A stretch of DNA of 64,000 nt, taken from Aphrocallistes beatrix (Eukaryota > Porifera > Hexactinellida > Sceptrulophora > Aphrocallistidae). The DNA lies in assembly GCA_963281255.1 (NCBI GenBank), contig OY725499.1, forward strand, positions 4,235,148 through 4,299,147, written 5' to 3'. The notes beneath the pieces were generated by a model. That model was not told where the DNA came from. It saw only the letters and a program-made list of their open reading frames with translations, and searched no databases. Positions 31,706 to 42,740 of the stretch are shown here, piece by piece (positions within the stretch are counted from its first letter, which is position 1; each line of letters starts with the position of its first letter). The translations under genes and the position numbers were made by a program.

Positions 31706-32941
31706 TTATGATGGTGAAAATATTTGAAGACGAGTGCTAGCATTTCGTGAGACGGTTACAAGCTTAAGACTAGGAGTGAGAACTATTCCATGTGGTTGAA
31801 ATAGCATTCCTGCCTGCTGTCCCTCTTCCCCTAGGGTGTGGAGAAGAGAACCTTCATTAGAAAATATTTTAATCTGGTGAGTATTGTAGTCACTGATAAT
31901 TATACTCTTATTAGCATCGACACAGAAGCTGTAGGATCTATTAACCTGCCATGATGTAATGAATGAACGCAGAAAGAGTCCAGTGTGGGAAAACACGTGT
32001 ATACCGGGCGAGGTTTGACAGAGTACATACATCTCTTCTGCTGTTAACTTTACGTCAAAAGGATTTTGGATGGATGGATGCTTAAAATCTCTGATCGGAT
32101 CTAGAGAGCTGTTCAGGATGTTGATTCTATGGTTGAGACAATCAGCTACGTACACATCTCCGTTCGTCGAGACGGTGAGTCCAAGGGGCTCATTCAACTG
32201 TCTCAAACCAGCACCTCTGCTCCCTAGCCTAGCCACTAGACGAAACTCAGCTTCAATCTTGAAATGAAACACAGCATTTATCATATCGTCCGTCACATAC
32301 ACATTGTTTCCATGTATGGCAATACCATATGCTGTTTTCATATCCTCGTGAGAGAAACTGTGAAGGTACTCTCCCATTTCAGAAAATATGGACACTCGTG
32401 CGAAATTACTTATCAAGTCTCCTTCAGCTACATAGATATGGTTATTGGTTGTGTCAATCGCAACATGATTAGGATCCCAAATTTCTCCAGTGGCCATACC
32501 TTGCTTCCCAACTGCTACTGTTGATCTCATGTCGCGATAATTGGGGACGAGTGGGACTTCTTCTTCCAAGATTTCTCCCACTCCTCGGATCAGCTGTTCC
32601 AGGTTATGAGCGTCACCTCGGAAGACTATGAGAGTCTCAGGGATGGGAGTCCTCGCTTCAACCAACTTAGCTTCAAGTTGCTCCAGGATTTGTTGCTGGG
32701 TATCGTGGAGTTCGTTCATTTGGAGTTTGTGGAGAGTTTCGGACTTCAAAGCTATCAACTCTTCTTCCATTCGAGCGCGGGCAGCTGGCCTTGATTCTTT
32801 CTCTTGACGCGTGTCGCGAACAGCTGTCAGGAGCTCAACACGTCTCTCGTTTATACGGTTTATTAGTTGATCACAGAAGTAGTTGATGTGAATCTCAGCT
32901 GGGTCTACAACTTGAGGAACTTCAGGGTATCGTACTGCCAT
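31706..32941 (-). CDS. Intact coiled-coil NHL-repeat protein
   Basis: The ORF encodes 411 residues and is complete. Residues ~15-130 are Glu/Arg/Leu-rich coiled coil (RPAARARMEEELIALKSE, LQMNELHDTQQQILEQLE). Residues ~140-411 are NHL repeats: WDPNHVAIDTTNNHIYVAEG, YGIAIHGNNVYVTDD, NEPLGLTVSTNGDVYVADCL, NPFDVKLTAEEMYVL and a final FQPHGIVLTPSLKLVTVS. It is the reference member for the two altered copies at 15.4 and 30.9 kb. No RING or B-box is present, unlike TRIM-NHL proteins. A TATATAAAAA box lies ~75 bp upstream. Its 5' flank is duplicated at 36.9-37.4 kb. Confidence 0.88.
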   Translation of the reverse strand: MAVRYPEVPQVVDPAEIHINYFCDQLINRINERRVELLTAVRDTRQEKESRPAARARMEEELIALKSETLHKLQMNELHDTQQQILEQLEAKLVEARTPIPETLIVFRGDAHNLEQLIRGVGEILEEEVPLVPNYRDMRSTVAVGKQGMATGEIWDPNHVAIDTTNNHIYVAEGDLISNFARVSIFSEMGEYLHSFSHEDMKTAYGIAIHGNNVYVTDDMINAVFHFKIEAEFRLVARLGSRGAGLRQLNEPLGLTVSTNGDVYVADCLNHRINILNSSLDPIRDFKHPSIQNPFDVKLTAEEMYVLCQTSPGIHVFSHTGLFLRSFITSWQVNRSYSFCVDANKSIIISDYNTHQIKIFSNEGSLLHTLGEEGQQAGMLFQPHGIVLTPSLKLVTVSRNASTRLQIFSPS

Positions 32942-33692
32942 TTAGGTAGGTTTGCAAATATTTATTTTGGGAAATGAAAAACTGTTTATTAAATGCTAGC
33001 AACTGAGATTGTGTCTTTTTATATACAATTGGGTTAGATTACTAAAATAGTGCAACATACTTATGCGTCTTACCTTACAGTAATGGCTATAGTTCAATTA
33101 TAAATTGATTCGAATAGAATTAGAACTACCTTTTTGTGGAAAACTTGTCTTGAGGTTGTTGTAAACAACTCATAATATAATGTTCCACCAATCAATTGGA
33201 AATAGCAATTTTCTTGCTTGTAAAATCAATTGGGTTGGCTGGCTTTAGCTGTGTATTGGACTGCGTTGGAGATATCAAGATTGGCGTTTTCATGAATGTA
33301 TGCGATGGAAAAGTTAACGAGGAATCAAATAGACACATAATACTGAGTTGAGGATGTTATCCATTAGTTGAGCAACTGTAAGGCCTTGAGTTATGGGAAG
33401 GGTATTGGAGAGAGGATTGTAGACGAAATGATGTTTGTTAGTAAGGAATATGCTTACTAGTGCTGAGGTCTGAGGGTTTGTAGCTTTTCAGTAGATGGAT
33501 GGGATGGATCGCTACTGTGGAGTTGTGTGGGAGAGGTGTGTTTATCAAATGAATCACTAAGCACGAAGTATAGAGCTGCCGTTTCGGTTCCATTTGATTA
33601 CTAATTGTGTTTCTCCAAAGTTTTGCTTGCTATAATCTAACTGTAGAAATGATGTATCATGAACACTATAGGTTTGTGGCGAAGAGACGAAT
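32942..33692. repeat. 5' flank of the NHL gene, duplicated at 36.9-37.4 kb
   Basis: About 0.75 kb including the TATA box; stretches such as TTTTTATATACAATTG and ATTACTAAAATAGTGCAAC recur in order at 36925-37440. Confidence 0.65.
33016..33025 (-). promoter_or_regulatory. TATA box of the intact NHL gene
   Basis: TATATAAAAA on the minus strand, 75 bp upstream of the ATG at 32941; conserved in the duplicated flank near 37015. Confidence 0.5.
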
Positions 33693-34902
33693 ATCTTGTA
33701 TATTAAAATGCTAGGATTTGTTTCTTCTTTTTGTTTGTTTGTTTGTCTGAATTGATTGAAGAATTGTCAAGTCGTTGAGATACAAAAATTGGCAGGTAGG
33801 TGTCAAATGATATGACTACGATTAAGTTCGGAAATCTAAGCGAAATTTTCACACCTCTGTAAAAAAAATGGAGAACAACTTTTCACCTTTTCTATACAAT
33901 ACTATGTACGGCTTTACTTTCACAATAGAAATCTATGTACGACACTATTGTAGGCTGTCATTGTTATTAATACTTCAAAGCAATAACTTATATAAATGTC
34001 TCAATTATATTATAGAGTATGGCAGTGAAAAAGGTTATGTGTATATTTTTTTTATATGATAAATTCTATGTTTATATGATAAATTCTATGTTTACTTTTT
34101 TTGTTCAATAAAGTGTTCAATATAGACAAGCGCGCTTCGCTTGCTTGCGCTGCGCGGCATGAGGACACTTTGTGTCCGCTGAGTCGCCCTGTTGCCGCCT
34201 GGAGTTACTCAATCTGACCTATTTTGGGATTTTTTTCCCTTATATAAATATTGTAAATAAAGGTTAACGAAATATTTCTCATATGGATCCGAAAATATTA
34301 TATTCTAAATCTACACCCCTGAAAACCCCATGTCAACCGTTAGAAGCTAGTCTCTAGCCTATTTTTGTAATTTGTTTACTTTATATATCTATTGTAAACA
34401 AAAGTAAACAAAAAAATTGATCTTCAAATTTACTCGAAAATATTATATTCGAAATCTACACCCCTGAAAGCCCAATGTCACCCGTTGGAAGCTAGTCTCT
34501 AGCATTATTTTCAAAATTCATCAAATGGTGTGAAAATATGTGTATAAAGGTGTGAAAATATGCAGATAATCTTTTTATTGCCAAATACTATAATACATTT
34601 AAGATATCAAACATAAGTTGTGGCTTTGAAGTATTAATAACAATGATGATCTATTGTAGTGTCGTACAATGTTTTCTATTGTGATAGTGTAGTCATTTAT
34701 TTTGTATAGAAAAGGTGTGAAAATTTGTTTTCCATTTTTTTTTGCAGAGGTGTGAAAATTTCGCTTAGATTTTCGAACATAATCCTAGATTCATCATTTA
34801 GCACCTACATGCCAATTTTCGTATCTCTACGACTTGCCAATTTTTCAATCAATTCGGACAAACAAACAAACAAAAAAATCCTAGCATTTTAATATATAAG
34901 AT
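33693..34902. mobile_element. 1.2-kb fold-back element
   Basis: Imperfect inverted arms 33693-~34050 and ~34540-34902 (outer end TTGTATATTAAAATGCTAGG; both arms contain AATTTTCACACCTCTG near the middle) flank a ~490-bp spacer. The spacer holds the GC-rich AGCGCGCTTCGCTTGCTTGC block also present at 61.5 kb, and a tandem near-repeat (CCCCTGAAAACCCCATGTCA at ~34317, again at ~34461). No transposase is present. Confidence 0.7.
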
Positions 34903-35406
34903 GTCTCAACAGAATTATCTTAATTAATTATGCTTACGTCATCACGATGCCACAGCAATAATTATAATGGCTAATAGAGTTAAAATGATAAGAAATAGAA
35001 ATAAACAAATGTTGTAAAAGTGTTCAGTGTTGATGACTATACAAAACTATGTTAATTAATTATGCTGACGTCATCATGATGACTCAGCCAAAATTTACAT
35101 CCACTATTTTAATCCTTCAAACTTTAATTGATGTAAGAAAAGTCCCTCACAGACAGACCAGAATTGTGCTTCCAAATTCCTTGGATGACATGTATTGTGT
35201 CATCATCCAAGGAATGTAGAAGCACACTTCTGGCACGTCTGTGAGGGGCTTTTCTTACATCGATTGAAGTTTGATTAATCTATGCAAATATCACAAAAAA
35301 TGTCCCTTTTTATCATTATTATTCAAATAATTATTTATGAGAAACTGCAAAGATTATTTACAAATTATGACAAAATAAAAGTATGAGTGTGTCTCTATAA
35401 TACATC
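34903..35406. other. Spacer with a long hairpin
   Basis: Contains two TGACGTCATCA-type blocks (~34937 and ~35067) and the hairpin at 35116-35273. No gene. Confidence 0.45.
35116..35273. repeat. Near-perfect ~70-bp stem hairpin
   Basis: ATGTAAGAAAAGTCCCTCAC on the left pairs with the inverted ATGTAAGAAAAGCCCCTCAC on the right, and the pairing runs inward through CCTTGGATGACA to a loop of a few bases. A MITE without spacer or a small-RNA hairpin are possible. Confidence 0.75.
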
Positions 35407-36555
35407 TCATTGAGGAACTGCAAGGAGAGGATTAGTCAAGCCGGGTCTAAACCTGGTGGGGATATACCCAAATCGATATTTCAGTTTCTTCACGATTATT
35501 TTTCCGAAGAAAAAACAGGTGGCCAGTATGTATTGTGATCCAATTATAGCAGATGCTGATATTATCAGAAATGTCGAAAAATATCCGATAACTGTATTGG
35601 TAGTGTGGAGAGTCTCGATCTGTTGCTGTGTAACGAGAAGTGTTTGGTAGTCTGGAGTAGCATAGAGATAATTGAAGATGCAAGGACCGTAATAGAGAAT
35701 GGTAGCGATCAGTGTGAAGTATTGCGTTAGAAATTCAGCGAGGATTAAGCAGGCAGTACCGATCAACATACAACTCATTATGATTACAAACTGATAGCTA
35801 CTGATGAGAGAACTCTTAACAACTCGATTGGATCTACCTCTTACACGAAACTCAATTGTCCTCCACTTCAGTGTCTTGTAAAAGGTACGCGTGTGTTTGA
35901 CCCAAATACGGAAGTAGATTAGTTGCAATATTGGCTTCACAACTTTTTGAATCAAAATCAATTGTGGAACAGATTCTGCTATGATCAAGAAAATTCCTAA
36001 CATTACTGTGACCAGAAGAAACGTTCGAATGTATCGAGCTGTTTTTCCATATATGTCATGGTACTTCACATCAAGATACTTCATAAGACAAATCCCTAAA
36101 GCCATCGAGAACAACAGTCCAGCTTGTCCAATGGCTAAAAGTATGGAAATAGATGGATTTGCGATCAGAGCCTCCGTCATTATGTTATTAAAACGAGCAA
36201 ACTCAGTGGTACAGTTGGGGATTTGAAATCTTAACGAATTTGGAATGTCGTCAGCCTGTCGTATAAATATGAGAGCAGCTCCTAATCCATATATTTGCAT
36301 CGCACCAAATTCGGCGACATTTATTACAAGTAAAAATGTGTATTTGTGAATTTCGACTTTACAATGTTGAGCTGCTTCCAAGAAATTCCTAAATGGATCA
36401 GTATTTGCCTTCTCCATACATTCACGATACAACAAAACGAAATGCCTGATCTTTTCAACAAATAAGACGTCCCAGATAATGGATAGTATAATGAGAAGAA
36501 AAAGAAATGGCATCATTGTACTAATTTGGACTTCGTTAAGAATTGTCAGTATCAT
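35407..36555 (-). CDS. Seven-hydrophobic-segment membrane protein, family member 1
   Basis: The ORF encodes 382 residues and is complete, single exon. About seven hydrophobic segments are visible (residues ~12-32, 72-95, 138-158, 178-200, 248-272, 276-295 and 322-352). A basic loop follows segment 4 (WVKHTRTFYKTLKWRTIEFR) and the C-terminus is short (YIPTRFRPGLTNPLL). It is about 85-90% identical by eye to the gene at 38.9 kb. No GPCR signature (DRY, NPxxY) or channel motif is found, so I do not assign a function; a chemoreceptor-like or lineage-specific membrane protein is possible. A CTATATATAG box precedes it at 36621-36630. Confidence 0.75.
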   Translation of the reverse strand: MILTILNEVQISTMMPFLFLLIILSIIWDVLFVEKIRHFVLLYRECMEKANTDPFRNFLEAAQHCKVEIHKYTFLLVINVAEFGAMQIYGLGAALIFIRQADDIPNSLRFQIPNCTTEFARFNNIMTEALIANPSISILLAIGQAGLLFSMALGICLMKYLDVKYHDIYGKTARYIRTFLLVTVMLGIFLIIAESVPQLILIQKVVKPILQLIYFRIWVKHTRTFYKTLKWRTIEFRVRGRSNRVVKSSLISSYQFVIIMSCMLIGTACLILAEFLTQYFTLIATILYYGPCIFNYLYATPDYQTLLVTQQQIETLHTTNTVIGYFSTFLIISASAIIGSQYILATCFFFGKIIVKKLKYRFGYIPTRFRPGLTNPLLAVPQ

Positions 36556-36620
36556 TTTCTAACCACTTAAAGTTCTATTAGTTTTGATGAAAGTATTTAC
36601 TTCGTTAAGAAAGAGTACGA

Positions 36621-36630
36621 CTATATATAG
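36621..36630 (-). promoter_or_regulatory. TATA box of the 35.4-kb membrane protein gene
   Basis: CTATATATAG, 66 bp upstream of the ATG; the paralog at 38.9 kb has a TATATATATA run at the matching place (~40074-40083). Confidence 0.5.
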
Positions 36631-36924
36631 GCTATGCTCTGCACCTAATCCTAATCTCAAAGGACAATATCAAAATAAAAACCACCTTCCATTTTGTTGG
36701 CAAATCATCTTGATTAATTAAATTTTTAGGAATATTGCACTTTACTAAATAATGTTGTATTAATGCTGAAAAATAGTCAGTAAGATTTCTTAATAATTTC
36801 TTATCGAACTTGCACTTGTGTGTGTAGTGTGCCAGTCTGAATAAAATTTGAATTTGTGCCAGATTCCACGTAAGACTAGTATGCTACCTTGCAAAATGTG
36901 CCATCTAAACAATTTAACATTATT

Positions 36925-37440
36925 TGGGAAAAGATTTAAGTAGGTTTACAAATATCTATTTTGGGAGATGAAAAATGGTTTTTATTAAATGCTAGTAATT
37001 GAGTTTGTCTTTTTATATACAATTGTGTTAGATTACTAAAATAGTGCAACGTATTTACAATTTTTTCCTTACAGTAATAGCTATAGTTCAGTTATACAGA
37101 TTTGAGTAGAATTAAAACTTTCTTGTTTGTGGAAAATTTGTCTGAGGATTTGTGACCAACTCATGATACTAGTGTTTCATCAATTAATGAATAGCAGACA
37201 TCTTGTTTGTAAGATCAATTTGAAGGATTGTTTATTTCAAACAACTATCATTACATATTCTATTATTGGACATTGTATCAACTGTCAATCACTAAGTACA
37301 GAGTCGCCATTTCGGGTTCTATTTGATTACTAATGTGTTTCTTGAAAGTTTTGCTTATTGGAATATAACTGTAGAAATGATGCATCGCATACACTATGGG
37401 TTTGCGCCTCCGAATGGACGAATATTTTATATAATATTGT
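36925..37440. repeat. Orphan copy of the NHL gene 5' flank
   Basis: Matches 32942-33700 in the same orientation, TATA box included, but no NHL coding sequence lies to its left; that side holds the 35.4-kb gene instead. It marks a broken segmental duplication. Confidence 0.65.
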
Positions 37441-37681
37441 TCTCAATGTCATTAATTACTGTGATGCTGATATGAGACTTTTGAATAATATTTGTTGATA
37501 GATATTTAGTGTAGTGGGCTAGATGAGGATATTGGACCAAGTTATTCTGTCCTCAAGAATTGCAACCTTAAAACTACTACCGACGAGGTTTCTAGAGGAT
37601 TTAGATTACTTAATCTTTTTCATGGATAAACTCTGTGTTAACCTTCTCAGTAAAGTAGCTAAAGCTTCTTTGCAAATATAG

Positions 37682-38090
37682 CTCTCCGTAAAGACGAAGA
37701 CCCGAGCAAGGGTCTATTCTGTAAAGATAAAACTGCTACGATGGATATCAAGGATTTTGCAGGAATAGGCAAGAACAAAGAATCTCAGTTCATTAGCACA
37801 ACTTCAAGTCTTCAAAAGGCAAAGAACATCGCACATGCATCTGTGAATAAATACCATGAACCAGTCCAGGTAGTTAAGGTGGATGTAGGATGGATTAAAG
37901 ATAACAGACAGGGCTTAGCCGATCAAGCGTACAATTCTGTAGTGAAAAGAATCGAGACAAATTTCTCTCAAATCAGAAACAGAAGGATAATGCTGGCACA
38001 ATGAAGGAGGTGTATTTCCCTCACAAGATTCCCAAGGAAGCAGTCTCGAAAGTTTGTACTGTCAGTAAAAGAAGAAATGAACTCATTTAG
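37682..38090 (+). pseudogene. ADP-ribosyltransferase-like domain fragment with a frameshift
   Basis: After a possible acceptor (TTTGCAAATATAG) the frame reads LRKDEDPSKGLFCKDKTAT, then SQFISTTSSLQKAKNIA and VQVVKVDV, and drifts into a stop at 38004. A second frame carries on as KDNAGTMKEVYFPHKIPKEAV and stops at 38090. The order Arg (LRKDED), STTS, then KEVYFP is the R-S-E order of ART folds, in a form different from the ANK-ART genes nearby. The change of frame near 37945 points to a pseudogene. No N-terminal part is recognised. Confidence 0.5.
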
Positions 38091-38859
38091 TGAGATATTG
38101 CTTGTATTTGTGATCATGTCTGCTCTCTGTTTTGCAAATAAGCTAGCTGTTTGTATGTTTTGCTGTTTTCACGTAGTTTAGAACTCAGTATTCATTGCTC
38201 TACTGTTCGACCATATATAATAGTTTGATGTATAAATATACGAGTTTTTTATGGGATGTCACAATGCATAATATTGATTGGAAATTAAAGGAAATCGAAG
38301 GAAGAGATGAATAGGCGAATCTCAACCATCTTTGCTAAGGCGATGTAGGAGAAACACACCTTTCATTACATGGATATGATAATTCCTGTCTCTGTATTGA
38401 GAGACTTCCCAAAGTATACATCTTTGAAAGGTCTTAATAGTGAACTCTCATGGTAGATACTCCGTATATCCTCGTGAAGATATATAGGATAGTTATAGCT
38501 TGTACATATATTTAAAGAATCTTCGTAGGCGTAGCGACTTTGTCTGTTATCTGTAAATATCTGTCATTTTGGTAGCACGCGGAGACAAAAATATAAAAAA
38601 GTGTGCTTACATGGAGAAGCTTATTCAACTGAATTTTATGGTGAAGTAAGATGCACTCTCGCTACTGATTGCTTTTGCAGGTCAAATATCGAGTTATTGA
38701 AAATAACTTGGTGCATGGACCTAGTCATTTTTAATATATGCAAATATCACAAAATATATCACTTTTTATAATTATTCAAATAATTATTTATGATAAACTT
38801 GAATGATTATTTACAAATTAGAACAAAATAAAGTATGAGTTTGTTCTCTATAATAAATC
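38091..38859. other. Intergenic, nothing recognised
   Basis: AT-rich spacer between the ART-like fragment and the 3' end of the next gene. No feature is seen. Confidence 0.4.
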
Positions 38860-40008
38860 TCATTGAGGAACTGGGAGGAGAGGATCAGTCAAGCTGGGTC
38901 TAAACCTGGTGGGAATATATCCAAATCGATATTTCAGTTTCATTACGATTATGCGTTCGAAGAATAAGCAGGTAGCCAGTATGTATTGTGATCCAATTAT
39001 AGCAGATGCTAATATAATTAGAAAGGTCGAAAAATATCTGATAACTGTATTGGTAGTGTGCAGAGCCTCGATCTGTTGCTGTGTAACGAGAAGTGTTTGG
39101 TAGTCTGGAGTAGCATAGAGATAATTGAAGATGCAAGGACCGTAATAGAGAATGGTAGCGATCAGTGTGAAGTATTGTGTTAGGAATTCAGCGAAGATAA
39201 AACAGACAGTACCGATCAACATACAACCCATTATGATTACAAACTGATAGCTACTGATCAGAGATCTCTTAACAACTCGATTGGATCTACCTCTTACACG
39301 AAACTCAACTGTCTTCCATTTCAGTGTCTTGAAAAAGGTACGTGTGTGTTTGATCCAAATACTGAAGTAGATTAGTTGCAATATTTGCTCAACAACTTTT
39401 TCAATCATCATCAATTGTGGAACAGATCCTGCGATGATCAAGAAAATTCCTAACATTACTGAGACCAGAAGAAACATTCGAATGTATCGAGCTGTTTTTC
39501 CATATATGTCATGGTACTTCACATCAAGATACTTCATAAGACAAATCCCTAAAGCTATCGAGAACAACAGTCCAGCTTGTCCTACGGAAACAAGTATGGA
39601 AACTAATGGATTTGAGGTCATAGCATCTATCATTATGTTATTAAAATGAGCTAACTCAGTGGTACAGTTGTGGATTTGAAATCTTGAAGAATTTAGAATG
39701 TCCTCAGGCTGTCGTGTAATCGCGAGAGCAGCTCCTAATCCATATATTTGCATCGCACCAAATTCAGTGACATTCATTACAAGTAAGAATGTGTATTTGT
39801 GAATTTCAACTTTAATATGTTGAGCTGCTTCCAAGAAATTCCCAAATGGATCAGTATTTGCCTTCTCCATACATTCACGATACAACAAAACTAAATGCCT
39901 GATCTTTTTAACAAAGAAGATGTCCCAGATAATGGATAGTATTATGAGAAAGGAGATAACTGGCATCAGTGTGCAAATCTCAACGTTTTCAATACTACTG
40001 AGCACCAT
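38860..40008 (-). CDS. Seven-hydrophobic-segment membrane protein, family member 2
   Basis: The ORF encodes 382 residues, the same length as its paralog at 35.4 kb. Segments and loops align without gaps: RHLVLLYRECMEKANTDPF, then EIHKYTFLLVMNVTEFGAMQ, KYLDVKYHDIYGKTARYIR and YFTLIATILYYGPCIFNYLY. Most differences lie in the N-terminal 20 residues and the extracellular-looking loop around residues 105-135, while loops facing the other side are nearly unchanged. That pattern hints at divergence of an exposed surface. The function is unknown. A possible upstream exon with a perfect donor is noted at 41.7 kb. Confidence 0.75.
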   Translation of the reverse strand: MVLSSIENVEICTLMPVISFLIILSIIWDIFFVKKIRHLVLLYRECMEKANTDPFGNFLEAAQHIKVEIHKYTFLLVMNVTEFGAMQIYGLGAALAITRQPEDILNSSRFQIHNCTTELAHFNNIMIDAMTSNPLVSILVSVGQAGLLFSIALGICLMKYLDVKYHDIYGKTARYIRMFLLVSVMLGIFLIIAGSVPQLMMIEKVVEQILQLIYFSIWIKHTRTFFKTLKWKTVEFRVRGRSNRVVKRSLISSYQFVIIMGCMLIGTVCFIFAEFLTQYFTLIATILYYGPCIFNYLYATPDYQTLLVTQQQIEALHTTNTVIRYFSTFLIILASAIIGSQYILATCLFFERIIVMKLKYRFGYIPTRFRPSLTDPLLPVPQ

Positions 40009-40922
40009 TCTATATAATAGTAAAGTTTTATTAGTTTAGATGAAAGTATTTAATCTGTTAAGAACGAGGACCATATATATATACTATGTTCTGCTTATAT
40101 TGCTAATTTCATCAAAAATATCTGATTAAAACCAGTTTTCATCATGTGCTTAATTAAAAATGGAGAATGTAAAATTTGAAATGCTAATTCTGATGAATTG
40201 CTTGATTATTTGTCAATCTTGCTTATTCAGTTAATTAAAATAGCAAACGTTAGCAAATTAACTAGCATTTTATGAGTAAGAATAGTCTTACACCTGTACA
40301 TTTGATATTGGAAATAGTGATAATTTTTTTGGGGTTTGAGGTGACCCAGTCGATAATATTTAGTTATTATATTGGATATTGTGTTAATTTTACCTAAAAT
40401 GTTATGTCCCGATACGGTCACTGATGACCATTATCTAATATATATGTGAAATATACGTGTATTAGAACCAGGCTATCTTTTAAGCAATTTTTTTCTTATT
40501 TCTAAAAATTATAATATAAATATTTATATATGACTAAGAAATGGTTGGATATTTTATATTAGCGTATTATTGCATGATTGTGTTCGAAGTATGATAAATT
40601 TTACATTCCTAGCCAATATTGGGAGTTTCAGATGGCTTCGAGTACAATAACGTTTCAAAATTTTGAATTTATATTAATAAAAATCCCAATATAATATATT
40701 TTTTTTATTCCGGGGATTATTTTTTTTAATCCTGAAAAGAACAAAAAAAAATTTTTAATCCTTAAAAGATACACTGATTAGAACTCAGATAAGACTCCCT
40801 TTGGGAAGGAATTATTAGTAATTATTAGTACTACATTGCCATCATTTTATATACTACTACTGATGATACTTACACAGATCAATGTGTAGTTGATCCATAT
40901 TCATAATTATGACTACTTAGTA
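40009..40922. other. 5' flank, AT-rich
   Basis: Upstream DNA of the 38.9-kb gene with a TATATATATA run at ~40074; otherwise nothing recognised. Confidence 0.4.
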
Positions 40923-41437
40923 CTGTTTCGTGCCAGGTTGATTCACGTGCCAGATTGATTCACTTGTATTAATGGACCATGGACACTGTAGTGTCGTGCC
41001 AGATTAATTCACTTGTATTACTGAACCATGGATGCTGAGTTACCGTACCAGATTGATTCATTGTTTGTGTAATTATGTGATACGAACAATATGCATTGCT
41101 TACACAGTATCTGCACTTTATGAGGGAGTTACTGTATGATAATTATCACATTTTCGCATACGCAGCTAGTAATTCCGAATTTATTCAAAGGATTATCTTT
41201 CAAGGATTGGAATTGGTAAGCATTTCAACTACGTAGTTTCTGAAAATGGAATAATATTTGATTTTTATTCGTTAATCACTTATGCTGTCATACAAAGTTT
41301 GAATCAATCTGGTACGGTAACTCAGCATCCATGGTTCAGTAATACAAGTGAATTAATCTGGCACGACACTACAGTGTCCATGGTCCATTAATACAAGTGA
41401 ATCAATCTGGCACGTGAATCAACCTGGCACGAAACAG
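40923..41437. mobile_element. 515-bp non-autonomous element with ~130-bp inverted ends
   Basis: The arms 40923-~41054 and ~41303-41437 are near-perfect reverse complements (outer end CTGTTTCGTGCCAGGTTGAT). TA lies on both sides (40921-40922 and 41438-41439). Inside each arm CCAGATTGATTCACTTGTAT occurs with variation. Non-coding. Confidence 0.85.
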
Positions 41438-41670
41438 TACTACTGACCAACTTTCCTATATAATTACATAACAACTTCAGTTATCCGAACCCCCTCGGTC
41501 CCAACCCGTTCGGATAACTGACGTCCTACTGTAAATAGAAATCTCTAATATAGATGGATTTTGGTTTAGAGAAAGGAGTTTGTACTAAACTGTAGAATGT
41601 ATTACCTGAGGAAATAGTAAAAGAAGAAATTATTTATTAATTAGTAATAAAATATAACTGTTTTATTTTT

Positions 41671-41855
41671 AGAATAAGGGCATCGGATAGACACCCAGAG
41701 CATAGAGCTCAACTTACCTGTATTTAGTTTTGTTTGAAGTTTGTAAAGTAGTTTTATAAGCACTGAGTTGAGAATAAGCTAGCTTATCATACAGTTTCAT
41801 TGCAATCATGTTATGGGTCTATGTTAATAAAGCTATTCTATGCATTGTTAAATTT
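41671..41855 (-). repeat. Repeat copy carrying a perfect splice donor, near the 38.9-kb gene
   Basis: 185 bp that recur at 56392-56572. On the minus strand it has TTATAAAAC and then ACAG|GTAAGT, with the donor boundary at 41718. It lies upstream of one seven-segment gene, and the other copy lies upstream of a second member, so it may be a shared promoter plus 5' exon. Confidence 0.5.
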
Positions 41856-41913
41856 TTGTGGTTGTATTTTAATATAATCTTTAAACAGTGCGCATTTATC
41901 TTGAGAACATCGT

Positions 41914-41970
41914 CAAGATGGTAGGTTTATTTGTGAGAAAAACAAATAAACCTACCATTTTATGATCTAA
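41914..41970. mobile_element. Short copy of the palindromic GATGGTAGGTTTATTTGTGA MITE
   Basis: The two arms AAGATGGTAGGTTTATTTGT and its mirror complement meet across a few A residues. Longer copies lie at 45.9, 46.5 and 49.4 kb, always beside an ANK-ART locus. Confidence 0.7.
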
Positions 41971-42107
41971 GAATATTCATCGGATACTTTTCTTCTCATT
42001 TACTGTTTCAAGGATGAGTTCAGGGTTCAGTCTATTTATATTGTTCAATTACATATACATATGCTCGTACTCGTATGGTGGAAATTTGTATTGTCAAATT
42101 GTGTACG

Positions 42108-42740
42108 AATCAAAATTATAAAAATGTAGATGCCATTATTAAAGCCATTGAGGTTTATTCAAAAACGGAAGTGGAACTAGTTGGAACCATTTTACACTCT
42201 GAGCTCAAAACTACGACTGAATGTGTCAACTAATTGGATGAATGGAAGCGCAATACAGTACACCCTCGATAGTCCGAACCTCGGCAATCCGTACCCTCGC
42301 TAATCCGAACACTTCATTCTTAATATCCGAACACCCAAAATATAATTTTATTCGCCTTTATGCTTTAAATAAACGTTTATAAACTTATATATATCAACAT
42401 AGCGAAATAATATCTTAAAAATTCTAACAATACAAATTTATTATAATTAATGCCCAATTGAATTAGTGTTATTTCACTGATCGGAACAAATTCACTAATC
42501 CGAACGATTTTTTCGAACATCGGAACAGAGCTGTTCGGATTAGCGAGGGTGTACTGTACACAGAAATTTGACGAAAATTTAGCTGTAAAGCCAGAGTAAG
42601 TGAAAGTGAAGTCAAATAAAATATTGTAACTTTATTCCAAGAAAAAAATTCATGTACAAAACGCCAAATTTCAACTGGAAAATGATCATGTGATCTCCTT
42701 GTAAGCATTGTATTCCAGTTGAGAGAATAAAGTTGATTTG
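42108..42740 (+). pseudogene. ANK-ART C-terminal fragment split by a MITE
   Basis: The DNA matches the last ~300 bp of the intact gene at 50 kb (for example AATGTAGATGCCATTATTAA and TTTATTCCAAGAAAAAAATT) but the frame is broken. A 301-bp MITE is inserted at 42256-42556. Only the coiled-coil end and 3' UTR survive; ankyrin and ART parts are absent. Confidence 0.78.
42256..42556. mobile_element. 301-bp pogo/Tigger-like MITE
   Basis: Ends CAGTACACCCTCGATAGTCC and, inverted, CAGTACACCCTCGCTAATCC; TA flanks at 42254-42255 and 42557-42558. Repeated TCCGAACA pieces inside. It interrupts an ANK-ART pseudogene. Confidence 0.88.

Noticed and set aside
33868-34059. 63-codon ORF
   Set aside because: Lies wholly within one arm of the fold-back element.
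35407-36555. Assignment to rhodopsin-type GPCR or insect gustatory receptor
   Set aside because: Segment count is suggestive but none of the signature motifs is visible.
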